The notes under the pieces were generated by a model. The model made no database searches. It was not told the DNA's origin and saw only the letters and a program-made list of their open reading frames with translations. This document shows positions 1 to 5,367 of a DNA stretch of 5,367 nt, piece by piece; positions within the stretch are counted from its first letter, which is position 1; each line of letters opens with the position of its first letter. A program made the translations under genes and the position numbers. Location: positions 1-5,367 of the forward strand of contig DAOUSQ010000084.1 of the NCBI GenBank assembly GCA_030627145.1, read 5' to 3'. This DNA comes from Syntrophomonadaceae bacterium (GTDB lineage Bacteria > Bacillota_B > Syntrophomonadia > Syntrophomonadales > Syntrophomonadaceae).

Positions 1-44
1 ACCCTTCACCTATCACTTAAATAATACTTTTTATGGAATAAAAT

Positions 45-80
45 AATATTATTTTGTCGCGCAAAAGTTGTATAACTAAT
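45..80 (+). repeat. Dispersed AT-rich repeat, copy 1
   Basis: This stretch reads AATATTATTTTGTC, then GCGCAAAAGTTGTAT, then AACTAAT. Its reverse complement recurs at 4474-4511 with a 2-nt gap and only a few substitutions, including two exactly shared blocks of 14 and 13 nt. The copies are inverted and about 4.4 kb apart. Copy 1 lies just upstream of the ribosome binding site of the first gene and may contribute its promoter: TATAAC at 71-76 resembles a -10 box, but I see no good -35. Its function is unknown. Confidence 0.6.
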
Positions 81-87
81 TAAAGAT

Positions 88-92
88 AGGAG
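88..92 (+). promoter_or_regulatory. Shine-Dalgarno site that decides the first start codon
   Basis: AGGAG lies 9 nt upstream of the GTG at 102. It directly abuts an upstream in-frame TTG at 93, which leaves no spacing for that codon. This is why 102 is taken as the start. Confidence 0.75.
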
Positions 93-101
93 TTGAGTAT
101 C

Positions 102-1316
102 GTGAAATACCTGCTGGTTCTTGCAGACGGCATGGCTGATTATTGTATCCCGGAACTGGATAATAAAACACCCCTTCAATACGTTAAAACACCTAATATG
201 GATTTCCTGGCTAAGAACGCAGTCATAGGAAAAGCTGCAACTATCCCACAGGGATACCCCCCGGGAAGCGATGTAGCAAATTTAGCAGTTATGGGTTATG
301 ATCCACGTAAATATTATACTGGACGTTCCCCTCTTGAGGCAGTGAGTATGGGTGTAGAACTTGGTAACAATGACATGGCTCTTCGCTGTAACCTGGTCAC
401 TCTTTCAGAAGAAGAAGACTATAGTGATAAAACTATGATAGATTACAGCTCAGGAGAAATCAGCTCCGAGGAATCAGCTGAACTTATTACAGTTTTACAA
501 AAAGATCTTGGTAGTGATGTATTTACTTTTTATCCAGGAATTAGTTATCGTCACCTTTTGATATGGAAAAATGGAATCGATAAAGAACTATCTCTAACTC
601 CACCACATGATATATCTGATCGAAAAATTGGCGAATACCTTCCTGGTGGTAGTGATGGAAAATATTTATTGGATTTAATGGTAAAGAGTGAAAAATTATT
701 AAAAGACCATCCTGTTAATATAGCAAGACGTTCGTCAAATAATAATCCTGCTACCTCAGCATGGTTATGGGGAGAAGGTAAAAAACCTTCACTTACCAGT
801 TTCCAGGAAAAATATATGCTCAAAGGTTCGGTAGTAGCAGCAGTCGATCTGGTCAGGGGATTAGGTATCTGTGCCGGACTTAAGCCGGTTTCTGTAAAGG
901 GAGCAACAGGGGGTATAGAAACAAACTTTAAAGGTAAAGCAAGAGCTGCACTTGATGAACTAAAAAGCGGTCAGGATTTTGTCTACCTGCATATTGAATC
1001 TCCTGATGAAGCAGGACACCAGGGCAGTTTACAACGCAAAATATGGAGTATTGAACAAATCGATAAGGAAGTTATTGGATTAGTCCTGTCAGAAATTGAT
1101 GAGTTTGAAGACATTAGGATAATGGTTTTACCTGACCACCCTACCCCTCTATCTACCCGGACCCACAGCAGTGATCCGGTACCTTTTATGATTTATGATA
1201 AGAATTCTCCGGTAAAAGATGGTGTTGGGCAATATGATGAATCTTCCGCTAATAGCGGAAGATTCTTTGAAAAGGGTTTCGAGCTTATGGATTATTTTAT
1301 TCTGGGCAAAAAATAA
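102..1316 (+). CDS. ApgM-family phosphoglycerate mutase or proposed homoserine kinase
   Basis: This is a 404-residue metalloenzyme of the alkaline phosphatase superfamily. It belongs to the archaeal-type cofactor-independent phosphoglycerate mutase group, which interconverts 3- and 2-phosphoglycerate in the cytoplasm; a close subgroup is proposed to be homoserine kinase. The N-terminus MKYLLVLADGMADY supplies the first metal Asp (D9). The nucleophile is S56 in PPGSDVANL. GRSPLEA (74-80) and RCNLVT (95-100) are family motifs, as is NPATSAWLWGEG (215-226). The C-terminal metal ligands appear intact: D302 and H306 in PDEAGH, D345-H346 in PDHPTP, and H355 in RTHSSDP. The length matches the usual ~400 residues. 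GTG at 102 is preferred over TTG at 93 because of ribosome binding site spacing and because family members begin at MKY. The gene ends 263 bp from the convergent thrC. That neighbourhood favours a role in threonine synthesis, but motifs alone do not separate the two activities. I am very sure of the family, less so of the reaction. Confidence 0.93.
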   Translation: MKYLLVLADGMADYCIPELDNKTPLQYVKTPNMDFLAKNAVIGKAATIPQGYPPGSDVANLAVMGYDPRKYYTGRSPLEAVSMGVELGNNDMALRCNLVTLSEEEDYSDKTMIDYSSGEISSEESAELITVLQKDLGSDVFTFYPGISYRHLLIWKNGIDKELSLTPPHDISDRKIGEYLPGGSDGKYLLDLMVKSEKLLKDHPVNIARRSSNNNPATSAWLWGEGKKPSLTSFQEKYMLKGSVVAAVDLVRGLGICAGLKPVSVKGATGGIETNFKGKARAALDELKSGQDFVYLHIESPDEAGHQGSLQRKIWSIEQIDKEVIGLVLSEIDEFEDIRIMVLPDHPTPLSTRTHSSDPVPFMIYDKNSPVKDGVGQYDESSANSGRFFEKGFELMDYFILGKK

Positions 1317-1333
1317 TAATAAAAAATACACAA

Positions 1334-1362
1334 GTAAGGGGGCTTAATAATAGCCCCCTTAC
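1334..1362. terminator. Hairpin between convergent genes, probable bidirectional terminator
   Basis: GTAAGGGGGCT (1334-1344) pairs perfectly with AGCCCCCTTAC (1352-1362) across a 7-nt loop, TAATAAT. It starts 18 nt after the stop of the upstream plus-strand gene. On the minus strand, the thrC transcript reads through the hairpin into a U-rich run (TATTTTTTATTATTATT), which is terminator-like. On the plus strand the following sequence (ATCTTCTACTATTATT) is only moderately U-rich, so termination is less certain in that direction. Confidence 0.75.
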
Positions 1363-1579
1363 ATCTTCTACTATTATTACATTACTTTTAAAAGGATTGT
1401 GAAAAACTTACTGCATGTGAACAAAACCATTTATTCCTATTCCTGAAGGGTCCGGTCTTAAGCTTGTGGTTATGAGCCATTTTTTCACCTAAAATTTAGT
1501 CAGGTTTATAGCAACAGTTCTACATATCGCTCGCCTTTATCCCCCTTCATCCACAGGAACAAATGCTTTTGTTATATTA
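1363..1579. other. Intergenic stretch between convergent genes, no gene recognised
   Basis: This is the 3' untranslated side of thrC on the minus strand. The part from about 1391 to 1560 looks less AT-rich than the other intergenic DNA here. On the minus strand it holds a 30-codon open frame at 1388-1480 (ATG, TAGGTG upstream, ending in SFSQSF) that matches nothing I recognise. AACAAATGCTTTTGTT at 1558-1573 can form a weak AT-rich hairpin just past the thrC stop, without a T tract. I cannot assign a function. Confidence 0.4.
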
Positions 1580-3082
1580 TTACAGGACTTTTAAAAAAGA
1601 TAGAATAGTTTCCTGCATTTTTTCGCGGGAACTTACGGTCTTATGCCTTATTTCCCTTTTATCAAGGTTTTTTATTCCTCCCGGTATATCAATGCCGGTT
1701 TGTGAAGAAAGAATTTCCAGGATTTCAAATTCATTTTTCCCCTGCAGCATTTCCGGTGGAAGAACTGCACTGGCAACACTGCTCCCAAATTTAAAAGGAC
1801 TGGCTGTTGAAGCAATAATAGTTTTAGTTTTATCACCGGTACTTAGAAAGTACTTATTATATACATTAACTGCAACTGCTGTATGGGTATCAAGTAAATA
1901 CTTTTTATTCATCCAGGTATCACGAATGGTTTCTACTGTTTCATTCTCTGAACAGAAATCCGACCAGAAAATCTTCTTAACTTCTGTGTGGGTAGTTTCA
2001 TCTATTTTATATCTCCCCCTGTTCTTCAATTCTTCCATCCATGAGTTTACTCTATTGGCATCATGGTCTGTGATTTCATAAAGCAGTCTCTCTAAATTTG
2101 AAGAAATGAGAATATCCATTGAAGGAGACATCGTTTTTTTAAATTCCCGGTTAGAATCGTAAATACCGGTTTTTATAAAATCAGTTAAAACATTATTGGA
2201 GTTTGAAGCACATATAAGCTTATTTATGGGTACTCCCATCTTTCTCGCATAATAAGCAGCAAGAATATTTCCAAAGTTCCCGGTTGGTACGACTATGTTT
2301 ATTAAATCTTCATTTTCCAGATAACCATTTGCCCTGAGGTCCACATAGGCCGAAACATAATATACTATCTGCGGCAGCAGTCTCCCCCAGTTAATAGAAT
2401 TGGCAGAAGACATTTTCATATTATTCACGGCCAATTTCTCGTTAAACTCTGAGCTGGCAAAAATATTTTTCACTCCAGTCTGGGCATCATCAAAATTCCC
2501 CCTGACTGCAGCTACGTAAACATTCTCCCCTTCCTGGGTGACCATCTGTCGCTTTTGGACTTCACTTACTCCATCTTCAGGAAAGAAAACTATTATCCTT
2601 GTCCCTTTAACATCCTTAAATCCTTCCAGAGCTGCTTTACCAGTATCTCCTGAAGTAGCCACAAGAATAATTATTTCACTTGTTTCATTCGTTTTTCTCA
2701 TGCTGGTAGTAAGCAAAAGCGGAAGCATTTGCAATGCCATGTCCTTAAAGGCACAGGTAGGCCCATGCCATAATTCCTGAATGTATACGTTCTCTTTAAG
2801 TTTAACCAGCGGTGCAATACGTTCATCATCAAATTTTTCTGCATTGTAGGCACCATAAACACATTCGTTTATTTCTTCAGGGCTGAAGTCAGTCAGGTAA
2901 TACTTTAAAATCATACTTGCCCTTTCTTGATACCCCAATGATTCCATTTCGCAAAAAATATTTTTATCCAGGCTGGGAATAAAATCAGGTACAAATAACC
3001 CCCCATCCGGGGAGATTCCCATTTTAATGGCATCTGCTGAACTAATTGACGAGTATTTTCCCCTGCTGCTCTGGTATTTCAC
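1580..3082 (-). CDS. thrC: Threonine synthase
   Basis: This 500-residue enzyme is pyridoxal-phosphate dependent. It converts O-phospho-L-homoserine and water to L-threonine and phosphate, the last step of threonine synthesis, in the cytoplasm. The N-terminal threonine synthase domain (about 1-85) carries the signature SSADAIKMGISPDGGLFVP (14-32). The fold-type II PLP domain follows, with the Schiff-base lysine K113 in HGPTCAFKDMA, the ATSGDTGKAA loop (142-151) and the phosphate-binding PTGNFGN (266-272). Late motifs DTHTAVA (398-404) and STASPFKF (425-432) are also typical. The length fits the long (E. coli/yeast-like) class, and the gene looks complete. The start is GTG at 3080-3082, preceded by GGGAGG with 7-nt spacing; the stop is TAA. 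It converges on the ApgM-like gene and diverges from the DUF2726 gene, so it appears monocistronic here. Neither hom nor thrB is in view, and I see no T-box or other leader structure upstream. Confidence 0.97.
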   Translation of the reverse strand: MKYQSSRGKYSSISSADAIKMGISPDGGLFVPDFIPSLDKNIFCEMESLGYQERASMILKYYLTDFSPEEINECVYGAYNAEKFDDERIAPLVKLKENVYIQELWHGPTCAFKDMALQMLPLLLTTSMRKTNETSEIIILVATSGDTGKAALEGFKDVKGTRIIVFFPEDGVSEVQKRQMVTQEGENVYVAAVRGNFDDAQTGVKNIFASSEFNEKLAVNNMKMSSANSINWGRLLPQIVYYVSAYVDLRANGYLENEDLINIVVPTGNFGNILAAYYARKMGVPINKLICASNSNNVLTDFIKTGIYDSNREFKKTMSPSMDILISSNLERLLYEITDHDANRVNSWMEELKNRGRYKIDETTHTEVKKIFWSDFCSENETVETIRDTWMNKKYLLDTHTAVAVNVYNKYFLSTGDKTKTIIASTASPFKFGSSVASAVLPPEMLQGKNEFEILEILSSQTGIDIPGGIKNLDKREIRHKTVSSREKMQETILSFLKVL

Positions 3083-3089
3083 TCAAAAA

Positions 3090-3151
3090 CCTCCCTTAAC
3101 CTTTTAAAACTTTAATTATATAATTTTATACCGAAAAATAATATGGTACAA
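3090..3151 (-). promoter_or_regulatory. thrC ribosome binding site and possible promoter
   Basis: On the minus strand, GGGAGG (3090-3095) sits 7 nt before the GTG start of thrC. A perfect TATAAT lies at 3115-3120 but lacks a convincing -35 at the right distance. An alternative pair is TTGTAC (3146-3151) with TATAAA (3125-3130), separated by a short 15-nt spacer. Either would give a short leader with no room for a riboswitch or T-box. The ribosome binding site is firm; the promoter is a guess. Confidence 0.4.
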
Positions 3152-3250
3152 CACCTCTAAAAATTCCCAGCTTATTGGCAACTTTCAAGTAATTCCCACT
3201 CTGCAGTCGACAATAAGTTGTATATTTTATAAACTAGAAATATAACTTCT

Positions 3251-3408
3251 ATTCCACTGCAAAAAGTCCGTTATTATCTTTCGTAGGGGAGACTTCAGTC
3301 TCCTTTGGAACTCAGGATGCCAATTCCTCAGCATTTGACGTGGAAGCTAAAGCATCCGCTACAGATAATATAGAAAAATTATAAAAGTTTTGGGTTTTTG
3401 CAGGGGAA
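3251..3408. repeat. MITE-like element 1 with imperfect inverted ends
   Basis: The left end ATTCCACTGCAAAAAGT (3251-3267) is mirrored by TTTTTGCAGGGGAA (3395-3408). Aligned against the reverse complement of the left end, ACTTTTTGCAGTGGAAT, the right end matches at about 13 of 17 positions. The left end also recurs almost identically (16 of 17) at 4024-4040, on the far side of the DUF2726 gene. The element encodes no protein, and its interior holds two REP-like hairpins. I find no clear target-site duplication. A small non-autonomous mobile element, or a dispersed repeat of that type, is the best reading. Confidence 0.5.
3283..3362. repeat. Pair of inverted REP-like hairpins with GTAG heads
   Basis: The first unit begins with GTAG (3283-3286) and forms GGAGAC-TTCA-GTCTCC (3288-3303 with adjacent base pairs). 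The second is on the other strand: read in reverse complement it begins GTAG (3362-3359), then GGATGC-TTTA-GCTTCC, with one stem mismatch (3342-3357). The two units agree at 15 of 22 positions when aligned head to head. An inverted pair of short palindromes, each with a 5' GTAG, is the arrangement known for REP sequences (BIMEs) mobilised by RAYT transposases. No RAYT gene is in the window. Confidence 0.5.
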
Positions 3409-3426
3409 GTAAAAATTCAGTTTAAG
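3398..3426 (+). promoter_or_regulatory. Possible promoter for the DUF2726 gene
   Basis: TTGCAG (3398-3403), a 17-nt spacer and TTTAAG (3421-3426) resemble sigma-70 boxes, with four of six matches each. The -35 lies inside the right end of the MITE-like element, so the repeat may supply part of the promoter. This is weak evidence. Confidence 0.25.
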
Positions 3427-3466
3427 TAAGAATATCCTATCACCGTTATATTTAGGAGGTAGTCGT

Positions 3467-4015
3467 GTGGTACAGTTTATTACTCTAATAATAATTTCCT
3501 TTGTCTTAAAACTCTTATGGGATATATATCAGCAGCAAAAATATAAGCGAAAAAATAATACAAAACATGGGGATGTTATTGATCTCAGTGATGCCTGGGT
3601 GGATCTGGATAATATGCCTTACCAGAAACGTGAACAAATGTTAACTGGTCGCGAGCTATCTCTTTATCAAATACTGACTGAAATATTGTCTAATAACAAT
3701 TATAACATCTATCCAAAAGTAAGACTTGCTGATATCCTTACTATCTCTTCCCAGGCTGATAACCGTCTGCAGTATCTTAGCCGCATTAAGGAGAGAAACG
3801 TCGATTTTTTAATATGCGAATTACCAGAGTTGAGACCGGTACTAATTATTCTCGTTGAAGGACAGATGAAAGGTAAGAAAAAAAGGGCACTCGATCGTTT
3901 TACCAAAAAAGCTGTTGAAGCTGCCGGGTTGCCGTGTTTAAAAGTTAATCTCAATACATTGCCATCAGTTAATGAATTATCTAAAAAAATGCGTAGTTCT
4001 GGATTAAATATTTAA
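3467..4015 (+). CDS. DUF2726-type protein with N-terminal membrane anchor
   Basis: This is a 182-residue protein. Residues 2-18 form one hydrophobic segment followed by basic residues (K25, K27, R28, K29), which suggests a membrane anchor or uncleaved signal with the rest in the cytoplasm. The body from about 55 to 162 resembles DUF2726: GRELSLYQIL (61-70), YPKVRLADIL (82-91), RIKERNVDFLICE (106-118), and a final helix-strand AVEAAGLPCLKV (149-160). DUF2726 is related to restriction-endonuclease-like folds, and its true role is unknown. From memory, members usually have an ELDxxSH-like motif after the VDF strand; here the place is taken by ILVEGQMKG (128-136), so activity may be altered or lost. 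GTG at 3467 is preceded by AGGAGG with 7-nt spacing, a strong start. It is divergent from thrC and flanked on both sides by MITE-like elements, with no partner gene next to it. The family call is fairly sure; no function can be given. Confidence 0.82.
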   Translation: MVQFITLIIISFVLKLLWDIYQQQKYKRKNNTKHGDVIDLSDAWVDLDNMPYQKREQMLTGRELSLYQILTEILSNNNYNIYPKVRLADILTISSQADNRLQYLSRIKERNVDFLICELPELRPVLIILVEGQMKGKKKRALDRFTKKAVEAAGLPCLKVNLNTLPSVNELSKKMRSSGLNI

Positions 4016-4021
4016 AATATT

Positions 4022-4164
4022 TGATTCCACTGTAAAAAGTAATAATTATGGATACTACTGTATAAATAGACGCGGACTACGCGAAATATCGCGGATTTAC
4101 GCGACAATTTTTTTATAATTATTCAATATTTCCGCCTAAACTCAGGGGTTTTGCAGGGAAATCA
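4022..4164. repeat. MITE-like element 2 with imperfect inverted ends
   Basis: The left end TGATTCCACTGTAAAAAGT (4022-4040) is mirrored by GGTTTTGCAGGGAAATCA (4147-4164). The outermost 11 bases match at 9 positions, so the inverted repeat reaches the TGA/TCA tips. The layout copies element 1 in the same orientation: left end, palindrome-rich core, right end, with no coding capacity. The core differs, being the CGCG tandem at 4071-4110. The element begins just 6 bp past the stop codon of the DUF2726 gene. Confidence 0.5.
4071..4110. repeat. Degenerate tandem repeat built on CGCG
   Basis: Four units follow each other with a 9-10 nt period: CGCGGACTA, CGCGAAATAT, CGCGGATTTA and CGCGACAATT. Neighbouring units create small palindromes, CGCG-GACTA-CGCG (4071-4083) and CGCG-GATTTA-CGCG (4090-4103). 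Such GC-rich blocks stand out in very AT-rich flanking DNA. The repeat sits in the core of MITE-like element 2. Confidence 0.65.
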
Positions 4165-4473
4165 TTTTTTTATTGTATTATTTTCAGTCGGTATTTAATT
4201 ATCTCTATTATTTACTGTTGCAATTTTACAACATTTAACCTTCAATACTTCCTTTTTTTAGTTACTATCGTTATTAACACTATTATATTATCAATTTGTA
4301 TTTGTTCTACTCATGCAACACTATATTGCTATTCTGGAACGATTTCCGAAAATACTTATTTTTAAGGGGATCTTCCACTTGTTTTCTTCATTTACAACAT
4401 TTTTTTAATTCTCTGCATTTATAAATATGGAAATCAGAAATTTCGGCACTATTTTATGTAGACCACGAATTCT

Positions 4474-4511
4474 ATTACTAATACAACTTTTGCACTGGAC
4501 AAAATAATATT
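4474..4511 (-). repeat. Dispersed AT-rich repeat, copy 2 (inverted)
   Basis: Read on the minus strand this is AATATTATTTTGTC, CAGT, GCAAAAGTTGTAT, TAGTAAT, nearly the same as positions 45-80 on the plus strand. Its TCCAGTGCAAAAGT core also resembles the left ends of the two MITE-like elements (TCCACTGCAAAAAGT), so the repeats may belong to one family. Confidence 0.6.
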
Positions 4512-4522
4512 TATTAGGAGAT

Positions 4523-4672
4523 ATGCAGATTCTGCTGCACAATAATAATTTATTAAAAAAAGTTTCCAAACGCTACAATGGTTGTGAATCAGCTATTAAT
4601 CCTGAATTAAAAGGTGGTACAGGAACGTTTTCTGACTTTTATCAAAGAAAATTTTTTCCTAAAGGTAAATAA
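4523..4672 (+). CDS. Doubtful 49-residue open frame
   Basis: An ATG follows AGGAG (4516-4520) by only 2 nt, tighter than normal ribosome spacing. The frame runs 49 codons to TAA (4670-4672). The product is polar and basic, starting MQILLHNNNLLKK, with no membrane segment or motif I recognise. It starts just after the dispersed repeat. Chance is a reasonable explanation in such AT-rich DNA, so it is recorded only as a possibility. Confidence 0.15.
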   Translation: MQILLHNNNLLKKVSKRYNGCESAINPELKGGTGTFSDFYQRKFFPKGK

Positions 4673-4734
4673 ACCTACCGATCAGAACCCGTTCCTGACT
4701 CTTTGCTACAAATCTAAAGGGGTTCACGTGCCGC

Positions 4735-5367
4735 CTAAATTACTTTATTCTGGCGAAATGTCTCTATTTCTGCTGGTTTGTAGCCGGCTGTCTGCAATAT
4801 TTCTTCAGTATGTTCCCCCAGCTCAGGAAAACTAAGTTTGACTTCCCCGGGAGTATCAGACAGTTTTATCGGCACTCCGGTTAAAACCATATCCTTGCCT
4901 GACCCCTTGAAATTATTCATTTTTATTATCATGTCTCTTGCCAATGCCTGTGGGTGTTCAGACATTTCATCCAGGGTAAGAACGGGGGTAAAGCAGATGT
5001 CACTGTTAGCAAAGAATTCTACCCACTCATCCCTGGTTTTTTCCCGCATAAGTGCTCTTATATCTGCTAAAATCTCGGCTTGTCGTTTCTTATCATACTG
5101 GACCGAGATATATTCCGTCCTGCCCATTTTCTCGCAAAATTCTGCCCAGAACTTACCTTCTACAGCCCCCAGGCTAACAAATTTATTATCCTTGGTTTCA
5201 TAGATGTTGTAAGTTGCATAACCTCCGGTTAAAATATCATTACCTCTCTCTGGAAGTACTCCCCATCCCGACCAGAATCCCAGGGTATAAGATAGGAGGC
5301 TTATGGAACCGTCCATCATGGCTATATCACAAAGCTGCCCCTTACCAGTTTTTTGCCGGCTGGCCAG
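4735..5367 (-). CDS. CaiB/BaiF family CoA-transferase or acyl-CoA racemase, 5' end missing
   Basis: The visible part is 210 residues, the C-terminal half of a family III CoA-transferase (about 380-400 residues when complete). It reads open to the window edge, so the in-frame ATG at 5317-5319 is internal. Family III enzymes move CoA between carboxylic acids; the AMACR branch instead racemises 2-methylacyl-CoA. The segment opens with LASRQKTGKGQLCDIAMMDG. The Asp in GQLCDIAM (residue 14 of the fragment, codon 5326-5328) matches the conserved catalytic Asp that forms the acyl anhydride or acts as a base. RGNDILTGGYATYNIYETKDN and the GAVEGKFWAEF stretch are typical of the AMACR/BaiF-like branch, as is the late FTPVLTLDEMSEHPQALARDM motif. 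The C-terminus is complete, ending at TAG (4735-4737). The substrate cannot be read from this, and the operon partners lie to the right of the window. Confidence 0.93.
   Translation of the reverse strand: MASRQKTGKGQLCDIAMMDGSISLLSYTLGFWSGWGVLPERGNDILTGGYATYNIYETKDNKFVSLGAVEGKFWAEFCEKMGRTEYISVQYDKKRQAEILADIRALMREKTRDEWVEFFANSDICFTPVLTLDEMSEHPQALARDMIIKMNNFKGSGKDMVLTGVPIKLSDTPGEVKLSFPELGEHTEEILQTAGYKPAEIETFRQNKVI

Larger units (their letters stand above)
3083..3466. other. Divergent intergenic region rich in small repeats
   Basis: These 384 bp separate thrC (-) from the DUF2726 gene (+). From left to right they hold the thrC start region, a degenerate third copy of the dispersed repeat (GTCGACAATAAGTTGTATA, 3206-3224), the MITE-like element at 3251-3408, a possible plus-strand promoter, and the ribosome binding site AGGAGG at 3454-3459. 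No protein-coding gene is apparent. Confidence 0.6.
4016..4734. other. Long AT-rich intergenic region with repeats
   Basis: These 719 bp lie between the stop of the DUF2726 gene and the stop of the CaiB-family gene. They hold MITE-like element 2 (4022-4164), a T-rich tract without recognisable genes (4165-4473), the inverted copy of the dispersed repeat (4474-4511), and a doubtful small open frame (4523-4672). No RNA gene or clear factor-independent terminator was seen. Confidence 0.6.

Noticed and set aside
93..101. Upstream TTG start for the ApgM-like gene
   Set aside because: The TTG directly abuts the AGGAG ribosome binding site, leaving no spacing. GTG at 102 has normal 9-nt spacing and gives the family's usual N-terminus.
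1563..2081. 172-codon plus-strand open frame opposite thrC
   Set aside because: It lies mostly antisense to the C-terminal half of a clear threonine synthase, has no recognisable domain and no good ribosome binding site.
3283..3362. Riboswitch or T-box leader upstream of the DUF2726 gene
   Set aside because: Paired segments exist, including GGATGC/GCATCC, but no known riboswitch or T-box core motif is visible, and the GTAG-headed inverted pair is better explained as REP-like repeats.
3251..4164. CRISPR array
   Set aside because: The repeats are two inverted-ended elements, not regularly spaced direct repeats with unique spacers, and no cas gene is present.
4620..4697. Inverted repeat CAGGAACG/CGTTCCTG as terminator of the CaiB-family gene
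   Set aside because: The 8-bp arms are 62 nt apart, there is no compact loop, and no U tract follows directly.
4614..4835. 73-codon plus-strand open frame starting GTG
   Set aside because: Its second half is antisense to the CaiB-family gene, its product resembles nothing I recognise, and it has no proper ribosome binding site.
4838..5203. 121-codon plus-strand open frame
   Set aside because: It is fully antisense to the CaiB-family coding region, which has strong family motifs.
5317..5319. ATG as start of the CaiB-family gene
   Set aside because: The frame stays open to the window edge and the residues just upstream (TGKGQLCDIAM) are the conserved catalytic motif, so this ATG is internal.

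Overview
The window is AT-rich chromosomal DNA, probably from a low-GC anaerobic bacterium. A Clostridia-like Firmicute is my best guess: gene starts are GTG with strong AGGAG/GGGAGG Shine-Dalgarno sites, there is a long-form threonine synthase, and there is an archaeal-type phosphoglycerate-mutase homologue. The species cannot be named from the sequence alone.

Layout. Positions 102-1316 (+) encode an alkaline-phosphatase-superfamily enzyme of the ApgM type (cofactor-independent phosphoglycerate mutase, or the related proposed homoserine kinase). It converges on threonine synthase thrC (1580-3082, -), with a perfect 11-bp hairpin between them that probably terminates transcription. Divergent from thrC is a small membrane-anchored DUF2726-type protein (3467-4015, +). 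The right edge holds the C-terminal part of a CaiB/BaiF-family CoA-transferase or racemase (4735-5367, -), whose 5' end lies outside the window.

The two larger intergenic spaces (3083-3466 and 4016-4734) are not empty. Each carries a MITE-like element of about 140-160 bp with imperfect inverted ends related to ACTTTTTGCAGTGGAAT, and the two elements flank the DUF2726 gene. Their interiors differ. The left one holds a pair of inverted REP-like hairpins with GTAG heads; the right one holds a degenerate tandem repeat built on CGCG. A separate 36-38 nt repeat occurs at 45-80 and, inverted, at 4474-4511, with a weaker third copy near 3206-3224.

How the genes fit together. ThrC makes threonine from O-phosphohomoserine. 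No GHMP-type homoserine kinase (thrB) is visible, and the nearby ApgM-like gene fits the proposed class of alkaline-phosphatase-fold homoserine kinases. That is the most interesting metabolic hypothesis here, but the two genes are convergent, not co-transcribed, and the sequence alone cannot separate the two functions. The DUF2726 and CaiB-family genes have no obvious link to threonine synthesis.
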